Positions 1 through 5,999 of a stretch of DNA of 6,018 bases are shown here, piece after piece. Position 1 is the stretch's first letter, and the number at the start of each line of letters is the position of its first letter. The position numbers and the translations under genes are program-made. This DNA is from an uncultured Intestinimonas sp. (lineage in GTDB: Bacteria; Bacillota_A; Clostridia; Oscillospirales; Oscillospiraceae). Location: contig CAUBHZ010000128.1 in NCBI GenBank assembly GCA_958435885.1, positions 1 through 6,018 of the forward strand, read 5' to 3'. Below the pieces are notes generated by a model. That model saw nothing but the letters and a program-made list of their open reading frames with translations, made no database searches and was not told the DNA's origin.

Positions 1-2820
1 CTCGCCCCGGGTGATGTTCTTGTCGGGCTGGAAGAGAAGGCCGGCGCTGGACTCCACGCCCTGGATCACACCCATGTCATGGAGGTAAGTGGTGTAGAGG
101 TCGGCCCAGTGGGCGGTCATATCCGCAAAGGGGCTCTGGTAGGTGGTGGAGCCGTCCTCATTGGTGGTGGGAAGGATGTTGTAGGAGCCGCGGCCCACGT
201 TGCCGCTCTGGTCCGCGGCGGTGACGGTGAGGCGGTGGAGCTTGCCGTCGCTGGCGGGGAGGGTGTAGGTCAGGGTGCCGGTGGACTGATTCCAGGTGAA
301 GTCCACGCTCTTGCCGTCCAGGGTCAGGGTGATGGCCGACTTGGCGAAGTCCTTGTCCACGTTGTCGGAGACGTAGCCGGTGAGCTTGCCGTCCTGGGCG
401 GTAACGGTGACGGTGGGCACGGTCTCATCGGTCAGGTCCTCGGTGGCGGTGGTGAACTGATCCAGATAGATGGTGCCGATGGCCTTCTCGCCGCCGCCGT
501 AGACCACGGTGAGACCCCGGAGGGAGGCGGCGCCCTCAGGCAGGGCGGCGGTCAGGTGCTTCCAGCCGGTGAAGTCCAAGGCGGAGAGGACCACGTCGCT
601 GGTGGCGCCGTTGCTGTCGGCGATGGTGGCGGTGAGGGTGTTGCCGGAGCCGTCGCCGTAGACCCACATGCTCAGGTAGCGGTCGCCGGCGGGGATGGTG
701 AGGGCGGCGCTCAGGGAGGCGGAGCCGGTCTCACCGGCGCTGTAATCCACCCGGGCGCTCTGCTTGCCGTAGCGCACCAGGTCGCCGGAGGTCTCCCGAT
801 TGACGACGGCGTTGGACGAGCTGGTGAGGGCGGCCAGACCGGCATCGGTCTCGAAGTCGTCCAGGGTCTGGATGTGGCCGGCTACAGTGATGGGGATGGT
901 GACGTAGGTGCCGCCGGCGCTGACGGTGAGGTTGCCGGTGGCGCTCTTGGTGCCGGCGGTGAAGACACCGTTTTCATCCACGGTGCCCACGGCGGGGTCC
1001 ACCGACCAGAGGTAGCAGGTGTCCTGGCTGGTGAGGGAGATCTTCTTCCAGACTGCGCTGGCGGTGAGATCGATGCTCTCCTGGGGGTCCAGGGCGATGG
1101 AGGTGACGGGGGCGCCGGTGGCCTGGTTGGTCACCGAGATGGAGTCGGGGCTCTTGACCACGGTGATGGAGGCGGTGCCCTCTGCCCGGCCCGAGGAGGC
1201 GGTGACCTGGGTGGTGCCGCTCTCACTGCCGGCGGTGAAGACGCCGTTTACGTCCACGATGCCGTCGCCGTTGCGGATGGACCAGGAGACGGTGGTGCTG
1301 TCCGAGAAGGCATAGCCGTTCTCGTCCACGGGGGTGGCCTTCAGCGCCACCTGGGCGCCGGAGAGGACCACCGAGTCGTAGGGGGTGACGTAGTAGTGGT
1401 CCAGCACTCCGTTGGGCTTGAGGCTGGAGACGAGGAAGATGCCGTTGCTGACGGTGCGCAGGCTGCCGTCGGAGGGGGAGTTGAGGATGGACATGGAGGA
1501 GGCGTCGGGCAGGGTGGCGCCGATGGTGGTGGAGCCGCCGCCGTCCAGGGCCACGGCCTCCACGCAGCCCAGCTCAATGAGCCGCTGGGCCACCTGGGTC
1601 AGGGTGGCGCCCACGCTGTAGCCGGACTGCCGGCCGTCGATGGCGTAGAAGATCACGCTGCCGTCGGCCTTGATGCCGATGGCGGTGCGGGGGTTGGCGG
1701 TGGAGTCGGTCTGGGGTCCCACCTGGCCGTTGGTGACGATCTTGTAGTAGCCGCCAATGGCGGTGACCACGTTGTTCCAGCGGCTGTCGGCGGCGGTGAC
1801 GTCGATGCTCACCTGGTCGCCGGGCTTCAGGGAGGACACCTGGCCCAGCAGCCACTCGTTGTTCTGCTTGTTGACGGTGAGGACCAGCTTGCCCTCGGGG
1901 ATCTGGATGGAGGTGGTGGAATCCAGCACCTGGTCCACGGTGCACACCAGACGGCCGCCCACGGTGAGCTCGTCGGAGAGGACCAGGGAGCCGGTGACCT
2001 CGTCCACCTCACGGGTGCCCTCGGCGGGGGCGGCGGTCTCCAGGTTCTGGGAATCGGTGGCGATGTCGTCGGAGGACGCGGCGCCCGTGTCCGGCGCCTC
2101 CGCAGAGGCTGCCGCGGCGGCCTCCGAAGCGGTGCCGTCGGTGTCGGTGACTTCCAGGTCCACGTCCACGGTCTCGCCCACATTGGAGGTGACGGGAGTG
2201 AGGATCACGTCATAGCCGGGGCTGGTGTGCTGGGTGGTGGTGCTGAACTCGTCGGTGTAGAGGTAGAGGCCGCCCTCGTGCTTGCCGTCGGCGGCGGTGC
2301 GGGTCTTGTTCACGTCGGTGACCCGCATGGTGGAGCCGTTGAAGGTGGCGGTGACGGCCAGGTCGGGCTTGCCGATGAAGGCGGTGCCGTCGGGCAGGAA
2401 GCCCACGGCGTAGTAGCCGCCGGAGGTGGTGCGCAGAACGCCGTCGCTGATGATGACGCCCAGGGCGTTGCCGGTGGACAGGTCGAAGAAGTCGCCGTTG
2501 ACGCCGCCCACGACCCGGAGTCCCTGGGCCTCCAGGGACTTGGCCATGGCGGCCAGATCCTGCCGGGACATGAGCTTGTCCCCGTAGACCACCACGGGGG
2601 AGATACCGTCGGCGGGGGAGTAGGAGATGTACCGCTCGGTGCGCAGGTCGGACTTGGAGTTGCTCCAGAAGACCTGCTCCACCAGATCAGAGCCGGGCGC
2701 CAGGGAGACGGTTCCGCCGTGGAGCTCGTCGCCCAGGGCGATGGATGCGGATGCGGTGGGGGAGAGTCCCACCAGAACGGCCAGGGCCAGCGCGGTGGCC
2801 CGGATGCCAAATCGTTTCAT
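1..2820 (-). CDS. Secreted phosphodiester glycosidase (NAGPA-type) with Ig-like, CBM-like and SLH modules; 3' end beyond the window
   Basis: 940 codons are visible and the frame is still open at base 1, so the C-terminus is missing. Residues 1-25 form a signal peptide: basic start (MKRFGIR), Ala/Leu/Val core, likely cleavage after A-S-A. The catalytic NAGPA domain (about 100-465) shows VNGDFF (107-112), NPRTAIG (376-382) and DGGGSTT (426-432), the conserved blocks of the family. Known members cleave a sugar from a phosphodiester; the substrate here is unknown, with cell-wall or capsule glycans plausible. Next come two Ig-like (Big_2-like) repeats (about 478-555 and 556-647), a jelly-roll, carbohydrate-binding-like module (about 649-792), another Ig-like domain (about 795-883) and the first SLH repeat (898-940, with HWA, GVIQG, F-P and TRGE). 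SLH repeats bind pyruvylated cell-wall polymer, so the protein probably sits on the outer surface. The start is fixed by GGAGG at 2828-2832, seven bases before ATG, and by the signal peptide. A 46-residue acidic/Ala linker interrupts the catalytic domain. Confidence 0.9.
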   Translation of the reverse strand, partial: MKRFGIRATALALAVLVGLSPTASASIALGDELHGGTVSLAPGSDLVEQVFWSNSKSDLRTERYISYSPADGISPVVVYGDKLMSRQDLAAMAKSLEAQGLRVVGGVNGDFFDLSTGNALGVIISDGVLRTTSGGYYAVGFLPDGTAFIGKPDLAVTATFNGSTMRVTDVNKTRTAADGKHEGGLYLYTDEFSTTTQHTSPGYDVILTPVTSNVGETVDVDLEVTDTDGTASEAAAAASAEAPDTGAASSDDIATDSQNLETAAPAEGTREVDEVTGSLVLSDELTVGGRLVCTVDQVLDSTTSIQIPEGKLVLTVNKQNNEWLLGQVSSLKPGDQVSIDVTAADSRWNNVVTAIGGYYKIVTNGQVGPQTDSTANPRTAIGIKADGSVIFYAIDGRQSGYSVGATLTQVAQRLIELGCVEAVALDGGGSTTIGATLPDASSMSILNSPSDGSLRTVSNGIFLVSSLKPNGVLDHYYVTPYDSVVLSGAQVALKATPVDENGYAFSDSTTVSWSIRNGDGIVDVNGVFTAGSESGTTQVTASSGRAEGTASITVVKSPDSISVTNQATGAPVTSIALDPQESIDLTASAVWKKISLTSQDTCYLWSVDPAVGTVDENGVFTAGTKSATGNLTVSAGGTYVTIPITVAGHIQTLDDFETDAGLAALTSSSNAVVNRETSGDLVRYGKQSARVDYSAGETGSASLSAALTIPAGDRYLSMWVYGDGSGNTLTATIADSNGATSDVVLSALDFTGWKHLTAALPEGAASLRGLTVVYGGGEKAIGTIYLDQFTTATEDLTDETVPTVTVTAQDGKLTGYVSDNVDKDFAKSAITLTLDGKSVDFTWNQSTGTLTYTLPASDGKLHRLTVTAADQSGNVGRGSYNILPTTNEDGSTTYQSPFADMTAHWADLYTTYLHDMGVIQGVESSAGLLFQPDKNITRGE
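2011..2148 (-). other. Low-complexity Ala/Glu/Asp/Thr linker inside the glycosidase catalytic domain
   Basis: This stretch encodes residues 225-270 of the surface glycosidase. It is dominated by Ala, Asp, Glu, Thr, Ser and Gly, includes five consecutive alanines (234-238), and has no aromatic residue and almost no hydrophobic pattern. It lies between the VNGDFF block and the NPRTAIG block, in the middle of what should be one folded domain, so it is probably a flexible surface loop. It keeps frame and does not disrupt the flanking strands. Whether homologues share it cannot be told from this sequence. Confidence 0.7.
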
Positions 2821-2860
2821 GCTGTTGCCTCCAAAAATCATCGCAGGGTGAAAGGGAACG

Positions 2861-2885
2861 GGATCGGCCGCTGGACGGCCCATCC
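2861..2885 (-). promoter_or_regulatory. Hairpin in the 5' leader of the glycosidase gene
   Basis: An inverted repeat has ten-base arms at 2861-2870 (ggatcggccg) and 2876-2885 (cggcccatcc), which pair at nine of ten positions around a five-base loop. It lies between the predicted transcription start (about 2890) and the ribosome binding site (2828-2832). No U-tract follows it on the minus strand, so it does not look like an intrinsic terminator. It could stabilise the mRNA 5' end, be a DNA operator just downstream of the promoter, or be chance in GC-rich DNA. Confidence 0.4.
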
Positions 2886-2897
2886 ATGATAGGTATA

Positions 2898-2926
2898 ATC
2901 CTAACACAGCCCCCCTTTTTTGTAAA
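2898..2926 (-). promoter_or_regulatory. Predicted sigma-A promoter of the glycosidase gene, extended -10
   Basis: Read on the minus strand, TTTACA (2926-2921) is a -35 one base off consensus. A 17-base spacer separates it from TAGGAT (2903-2898), a -10 matching four of six positions and preceded by TGT, the extended -10 motif. The spacer starts with AAAAAGGGGGG, which together with the last base of the -35 makes an A6G6 run. Transcription would begin near 2890, giving a leader of about 70 bases. The -10 is weaker than those of the other two promoters in the window. Confidence 0.55.
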
Positions 2927-3003
2927 CGGCAGAGGCTGGGAAAAGCTGTCGTTTTGCTGCCGGGAAAACCAATGTTAGGAAAAAGTTAGAATGGCGGCGG
3001 GGG

Positions 3004-3045
3004 AAACAAAACCCCGGCAGACCGGGTCGCGGCGGTCTGCCGGGG
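3004..3045 (-). terminator. Intrinsic terminator downstream of hemW
   Basis: Perfect 13-base inverted arms, 3012-3024 (ccccggcagaccg) and 3033-3045, enclose an eight-base loop. On the minus strand the stem is followed at once by TTTTGTTT (3011-3004). It starts 22 bases after the hemW stop codon and lies upstream of the glycosidase promoter, so it should separate the two leftward transcripts. The plus-strand direction lacks a T-run after the stem, so the terminator is one-way. Confidence 0.85.
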
Positions 3046-3067
3046 GCGGCGGGAACGGTGTTTGATT

Positions 3068-4279
3068 TCAGGGGTCAGGGGGCGGTGGGGGTGGCGGGGT
3101 CTGACGCACCTTGGGCAGGGTGGTCTCCAGGGTGGCGCTCTCCTGCCGCTCCAGCAGCTCGCCGATGAGCTGGTTGGAGATGAGGAAGCCGATGGGGGTG
3201 AGCCGCCAGCGGTGCCCGTCCCGGGCGGCCCAGCCGTTGTGCTCGTACTCGGCCAGCTTGGCCTCGATGGGATCGAAGTTCATAAAATATTCCCGGCGGT
3301 ACTCCCACTCTTCGATGCCCCGGGTGGTCCGCAGCCGGAGCATCAGGTACTCCCCGGAGCGCTCCCGCTTGGGGATGAGGTCGTCGGAGTCGATGATGGG
3401 CTTGCCGCCCAGGACCCCGTCGATGTAGCCGTCCAGGTCCCGGAGGAAGGAGAAGCGCCGGCCGCCGAAGTCGGAGTGGGCGCCTGGCCCGAAGCCCAGG
3501 TAAGGCCGGGTGAGCCAGTATTTGAGATTGTGCCGGGACTGGAAGCCGGACTGGGCGAAGTTGGAGATCTCGTACTGGCGGTAGCCGGCGTGCTCCAGCC
3601 GGGCCACCATCCACAGGTACATGTCGGCCTGCATGTCGTCGTCGGGGAGGACCTCTCCACGGGAGACGCGGGCGCACAGGGGGGTGCCCTCCTCCACCTT
3701 CAGGCCGTAGCCGGAGATGTGCTGGGGCTGGAGGGCGATGGCCTTCTCCACCGAGTCCTGCCACCGGGCCATGTCCTGGCCGGGCAGGCCGTAGATCAGG
3801 TCCAGGGACAGATTCTTAATCTTTGCCTCCCGGATGGCGGCCACCGCCTCCTGGACCTGCTGGAAGGTGTGGGGCCGGTGGAGGGCGGCGAGCTCGTCGT
3901 CGTGGGCGGACTGCATCCCCAGGGAGATGCGGTTGACCCCCGCCCGGCGGAGGCGCACCATGCTCTTCTTGTCCACGCTCTCGGGATTGGCCTCCATGGT
4001 GATTTCGGCGTTGCCCGCCACCTCAAACTTCCGGCGGATCACAGAGAGCAGCTCCCGGATACGCTTTTCCCCGTAGCAGCTGGGGGTGCCGCCGCCAAAG
4101 TAGATGGTGTCCACCAGATAGCCCTTGGCCTGGGGGGCGGTCTCCTTGATGTGGGTCAGCAGAGCCTTCTGGTAGTCATCCATGCGCTCGGTGCGGCCGG
4201 ACAGGGAGTAGAAGTCACAGTAGTCGCACTTGCTTTTGCAAAACGGTATGTGGATGTAGAGGCCCAGCTGCTTTCCCAT
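3068..4279 (-). CDS. hemW: HemW, radical-SAM heme chaperone (HemN-like)
   Basis: 403 residues, near the usual family length. It starts IHIPFCKSKCDYCDF, with the radical-SAM cluster cysteines C14, C18 and C21. The residue two after C21 is F23, where true HemN coproporphyrinogen dehydrogenases have a fourth cysteine; this is the recognised mark of HemW, so the common label 'oxygen-independent coproporphyrinogen oxidase' would be wrong. Other blocks are GGGTP (62-66), EANPE (96-100), GMQS (121-124), YEISNFA (236-242), the N-K-Y-W block (251-255) and GFGPGAHS (262-269), followed by the HemW C-terminal winged-helix-like region (about 305-375). Family members bind heme covalently and are thought to deliver it to respiratory enzymes in the cytoplasm or at the membrane. 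The start has AAGGTGG (4293-4287) eight bases upstream. The gene has its own promoter and terminator. The C-terminal end, residues 395-401, is seven prolines followed by D-P-stop, which is unusual. Confidence 0.95.
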   Translation of the reverse strand: MGKQLGLYIHIPFCKSKCDYCDFYSLSGRTERMDDYQKALLTHIKETAPQAKGYLVDTIYFGGGTPSCYGEKRIRELLSVIRRKFEVAGNAEITMEANPESVDKKSMVRLRRAGVNRISLGMQSAHDDELAALHRPHTFQQVQEAVAAIREAKIKNLSLDLIYGLPGQDMARWQDSVEKAIALQPQHISGYGLKVEEGTPLCARVSRGEVLPDDDMQADMYLWMVARLEHAGYRQYEISNFAQSGFQSRHNLKYWLTRPYLGFGPGAHSDFGGRRFSFLRDLDGYIDGVLGGKPIIDSDDLIPKRERSGEYLMLRLRTTRGIEEWEYRREYFMNFDPIEAKLAEYEHNGWAARDGHRWRLTPIGFLISNQLIGELLERQESATLETTLPKVRQTPPPPPPPDP

Positions 4280-4318
4280 GGCGGTCCCACCTTATTATGG
4301 AATCGGTTTATTTGATTC

Positions 4319-4347
4319 ATTATACCGCGATTTTGGTCCAATGGCAA
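4319..4347 (-). promoter_or_regulatory. hemW: Predicted sigma-A promoter of hemW
   Basis: On the minus strand TTGCCA (4347-4342) and a perfect TATAAT (4324-4319) are separated by 17 bases. Transcription would start near 4312, giving a leader of about 33 bases before the hemW ATG at 4279. The promoter is back to back with the rightward promoter at 4386-4413; the two -35 boxes are about 38 bases apart, with no overlap. Confidence 0.75.
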
Positions 4348-4374
4348 TGAAGGACGGGTAATTTCCCGGAGAAT

Positions 4375-4390
4375 GTAAAATAGGCTTGAC
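4375..4390. promoter_or_regulatory. Possible degenerate third operator overlapping the -35
   Basis: GTAAAATAGGCTTGAC starts 22 bases before O1 and matches it at eleven of sixteen positions, keeping GTAAA on the left and GCT plus AC on the right. It is a poor palindrome, and its right half is constrained by being the -35 box, so the likeness may be partly chance. If real it would make a three-site array covering the whole promoter. Confidence 0.3.
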
Positions 4391-4413
4391 AAAGATGTAA
4401 AGCATGCTATACT
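4386..4413 (+). promoter_or_regulatory. Strong extended -10 promoter of the XRE / membrane protein / pseudouridine synthase operon
   Basis: A perfect TTGACA (4386-4391) and TATACT (4408-4413) are separated by 16 bases, and TGC directly before the -10 supplies the extended -10 element. The start of transcription would be near 4420, so the leader to the ATG at 4458 is under 40 bases and ends with AGGAGG (4445-4450). The -10 lies inside one operator-like palindrome and a second follows at the start site, so repression by direct occlusion is expected. Confidence 0.8.
4397..4412. promoter_or_regulatory. Operator-like palindrome O1 overlapping the -10 element
   Basis: The 16-base GTAAAGCATGCTATAC is a near-perfect palindrome: fourteen of sixteen positions equal its own reverse complement, centred on GCATGC. 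It covers the 3' half of the promoter spacer and most of the -10. The same half sites, GTAAAG and CTATAC, recur 23 bases downstream. A dimeric XRE repressor is encoded directly after, so this is most likely its autoregulatory site. Confidence 0.65.
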
Positions 4414-4419
4414 AAAAAC

Positions 4420-4435
4420 GTAAAGTGAACTATAC
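4420..4435. promoter_or_regulatory. Operator-like repeat O2 at the transcription start
   Basis: GTAAAGTGAACTATAC shares twelve of sixteen bases with O1, with both outer half sites (GTAAAG and CTATAC) identical, and is itself a dyad at twelve of sixteen positions. The 23-base spacing from O1 is close to two helical turns, placing both sites on nearly the same DNA face, as expected for cooperative binding by two repressor dimers. Confidence 0.6.
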
Positions 4436-4457
4436 ATAACAGAGAGGAGGGGAGGCC

Positions 4458-4661
4458 ATGCGCAACCGGATCGCCGAGCTGCGGCGGGAGCGGCGGATCA
4501 CCCAGGAGGAGCTGGGGGCGGCGGTAGGGGTCACCCGGCAGACCATCATCTCTTTGGAGAACGGCCGCTACAACGCATCGCTGCTGCTGGCCCACAAGAT
4601 CGCCCAGTACTTTGACCTGACCATCGAGGAGCTCTTTTTGTTTGAGGAGGATGAGACATGA
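4458..4661 (+). CDS. Small XRE-family (Cro/CI-like) transcriptional regulator
   Basis: 67 residues, almost all of it one helix-turn-helix domain. It begins MRNRIAELRRERRITQEEL, the classic XRE opening. The first HTH helix is about 16-24 (QEELGAAVG), the turn is at V25, and the recognition helix is about 26-35 (TRQTIISLEN). It ends in the acidic tail FLFEEDET. There is no separate ligand or dimer domain, as in the short COG1476-type regulators of Firmicutes that are often encoded beside a small membrane protein. AGGAGG at 4445-4450 lies seven bases before ATG. The stop overlaps the next start as ATGA (4658-4661), so translation is probably coupled. Repeated dyads over its own promoter indicate negative autoregulation. 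The signal it responds to is unknown; the membrane protein next door is the obvious candidate partner. Confidence 0.9.
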   Translation: MRNRIAELRRERRITQEELGAAVGVTRQTIISLENGRYNASLLLAHKIAQYFDLTIEELFLFEEDET

Positions 4662-5080
4662 GAGAACGTATAAAAAAACTGTGGTCCTGGACGGCCTTTC
4701 TGGGGGGCATCGTCCTGCTGGCCGCCGCCCTCTGGCTGGATGAGGGCGTCCCCAACTGGGTCAACGGGCTGCTGTGCGGCTTCGGCGGAGCGGCTCTGGG
4801 AGCGGGAGGCTCAGGACTGGCCGTGGGCTGGATCACAAGATGCCTGCCTCCCAAGGAGCGGGCGGAGGTGGTCCTGGCCGAGAACGACGAGCGGAACGTG
4901 GCCATCCGGGAGAAGGCGGCCCGGGACAGCTGGTACTGGACGGGCTGGCTGCTGTGGGTGCCTTTCGTGGCGTCGCTGGTGCGGGGAGAGAGCCTCTTCA
5001 TCGCCCTGACCGCCGGGGTCATTGTCCTCCACAACGCCTTCCTGCTGGTGAACATGGCCCGCTGGTCCAGAAGGATGTGA
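4658..5080 (+). CDS. Four-helix membrane protein, partner of the XRE regulator; function unknown
   Basis: 140 residues with four likely membrane helices at about 10-27, 34-60, 92-108 and 113-132. The loop between helices 2 and 3 (61-91) is charged and probably cytoplasmic; it carries NDERN (76-80) followed by VAIREKAARD. That E-R-N block, just before a helix, recalls small membrane proteins of the DUF2178 type found beside short XRE regulators; I place it there only tentatively. The protein is tryptophan-rich (ten Trp), four of them in SWYWTGWLLW (91-100). There is no signal peptide and no catalytic motif. Translation starts by ATGA overlap with the regulator, helped by AGGAGG at 4645-4650, inside the upstream coding end, seven bases before ATG. 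The tight coupling suggests that the two proteins work in one circuit, for example with the membrane protein sensing a signal or sequestering the regulator; that is inference. Confidence 0.85.
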   Translation: MRERIKKLWSWTAFLGGIVLLAAALWLDEGVPNWVNGLLCGFGGAALGAGGSGLAVGWITRCLPPKERAEVVLAENDERNVAIREKAARDSWYWTGWLLWVPFVASLVRGESLFIALTAGVIVLHNAFLLVNMARWSRRM

Positions 5081-5084
5081 GGCC

Positions 5085-5999
5085 ATGGGCGTGGAAAAAC
5101 AGATCCGGCGGGTGAGTATCACCGTGCCGCCGGAGCGGGCGGGGCAGAAGGTGGACACCCTGCTGCGGAAGGAGCTGGGCCTCTCGGGCACGGTGATCCG
5201 GCGGATCAAGTGGCTGGAGGACGGCATCCTGCTGGACGGCGAGCGGGTCTTCACCAGCCGGCGGGTGGAGCCGGGGCAGGTGCTGACGGTGCGGCTCTCT
5301 GATCCGGAGCGGCGCAGCGGGGTGGTCCCGGAGCCGGGCCCCCTGGACATCGTCTATGAGGACGGGGACATGCTGGTCCTTAACAAGGCGCCTGGGGTGC
5401 TGGTCCACCCCGGCACCGGCCACTTTTCTGATACCATCGGTAATTTCCTGCTGGATTATTACGACCGGACCGGGGTGGAAGCCGACTTCCACCCGGTCCA
5501 CCGGCTGGACAAGGGGACGTCGGGGCTCATGGTGGTGGCCAAGCACCCCCATGCCCAGGAGGTGCTGAAGAACCAGCTCCACACGGCGGAGTTCCGGCGG
5601 ATCTACCTGGCGGTGTGTCTGGGGGGACCGGCGGAGGAGCGTGGGACCGTGGACGCCCCCATCGGCATGGCGGAGGGCTCCATCGTGGCCCGGGCGGTGC
5701 GGCCGGATGGCCTGCCCGCCCGGACCCACTACCGGGTCCTGGAGCGGCGGGGGGACCGCGCCCTGGTCCGCCTGGCGCTGGAGACGGGGCGGACCCACCA
5801 GATCCGGGTCCACATGGCCTACCTGGGCTGCCCCTTGGCGGGAGACTTCCTCTACGGCACGGAGGACAAGAACCTGATCTCCCGTCCCGCCCTCCACTCG
5901 TCGGAGCTCACCGTCCGCCAGCCCGTCACCGGGGAGGTACTCACCTTTACCTGCTCTCTGCCGGAGGATATGGTCCGGCTGATGGGGCCAGAAACATAA
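5085..5999 (+). CDS. RluA/RluD-family pseudouridine synthase with N-terminal S4 domain
   Basis: 304 residues, the usual length for the family. An S4 RNA-binding domain spans about 18-72 and the catalytic domain about 86-292. The active-site block HRLDKGTSG (139-147) holds the catalytic aspartate D142. Also seen are the conserved ETGRTHQIRVH (233-243), followed by the L-x-G-D-x-LYG block (251-258) and RPALHS (267-272). The enzyme isomerises uridine to pseudouridine in RNA, probably 23S rRNA; which site cannot be read from the sequence, since Firmicutes carry several RluD-like paralogues, so no symbol is given. The ATG lies four bases after the stop of the membrane protein. The ribosome binding site is AAGGA (5071-5075), nine bases upstream, inside the previous gene. 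No separate promoter is visible, so expression probably depends on the operator-controlled promoter at 4386. It stops at TAA, 19 bases before the window ends; no terminator is seen in those bases. Confidence 0.93.
   Translation: MGVEKQIRRVSITVPPERAGQKVDTLLRKELGLSGTVIRRIKWLEDGILLDGERVFTSRRVEPGQVLTVRLSDPERRSGVVPEPGPLDIVYEDGDMLVLNKAPGVLVHPGTGHFSDTIGNFLLDYYDRTGVEADFHPVHRLDKGTSGLMVVAKHPHAQEVLKNQLHTAEFRRIYLAVCLGGPAEERGTVDAPIGMAEGSIVARAVRPDGLPARTHYRVLERRGDRALVRLALETGRTHQIRVHMAYLGCPLAGDFLYGTEDKNLISRPALHSSELTVRQPVTGEVLTFTCSLPEDMVRLMGPET

Noticed and set aside
2687..2887. A 66-codon minus-strand frame starting near the predicted glycosidase transcription start, considered as a leader peptide.
   Set aside because: It lacks a ribosome binding site, runs far into the glycosidase gene in another frame, and is Arg/Pro/Gly-rich like other out-of-frame readings here.
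79..2889. A 936-codon open frame on the plus strand, opposite the glycosidase gene.
   Set aside because: It is exactly codon-aligned with the minus-strand gene, so its stops would need sense codons TTA, CTA or TCA, which this GC-rich gene avoids. The product is a Gly/Val/Ala/His-rich string without a recognisable motif, while the minus strand has a signal peptide, catalytic motifs, promoter and ribosome binding site.
2927..2962. Short inverted arms cggcag (2927-2932) and ctgccg (2957-2962) upstream of the glycosidase promoter.
   Set aside because: Only six bases each with a 24-base gap; easily chance in this composition.
3068..4279. Naming the radical-SAM gene hemN (coproporphyrinogen III dehydrogenase).
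   Set aside because: The fourth cysteine of the HemN CX3CX2CXC motif is phenylalanine here (F23), and the length and C-terminal region fit HemW.
3062..4315. A 417-codon open frame on the plus strand, opposite hemW.
   Set aside because: It has the same codon-aligned antisense geometry, arising from absence of TTA, CTA and TCA in hemW. HemW motifs on the minus strand are decisive.
4156..4437. A 93-codon minus-strand frame covering the divergent intergenic region.
   Set aside because: It crosses both promoters and the hemW start and has no coding character; its hydrophobic opening comes from AT-rich promoter DNA.
4385..4440. The repeats upstream of the regulator, considered as a CRISPR fragment or phage attachment site.
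   Set aside because: They are 16-base imperfect dyads overlapping promoter elements, without uniform spacers or any integrase or cas gene nearby; an operator array explains them better.
5019..5897. A 292-codon minus-strand frame opposite the pseudouridine synthase.
   Set aside because: Composition is His/Arg/Pro/Gln-rich with no motif; the plus strand carries the intact HRLDKGTSG active site and conserved blocks.
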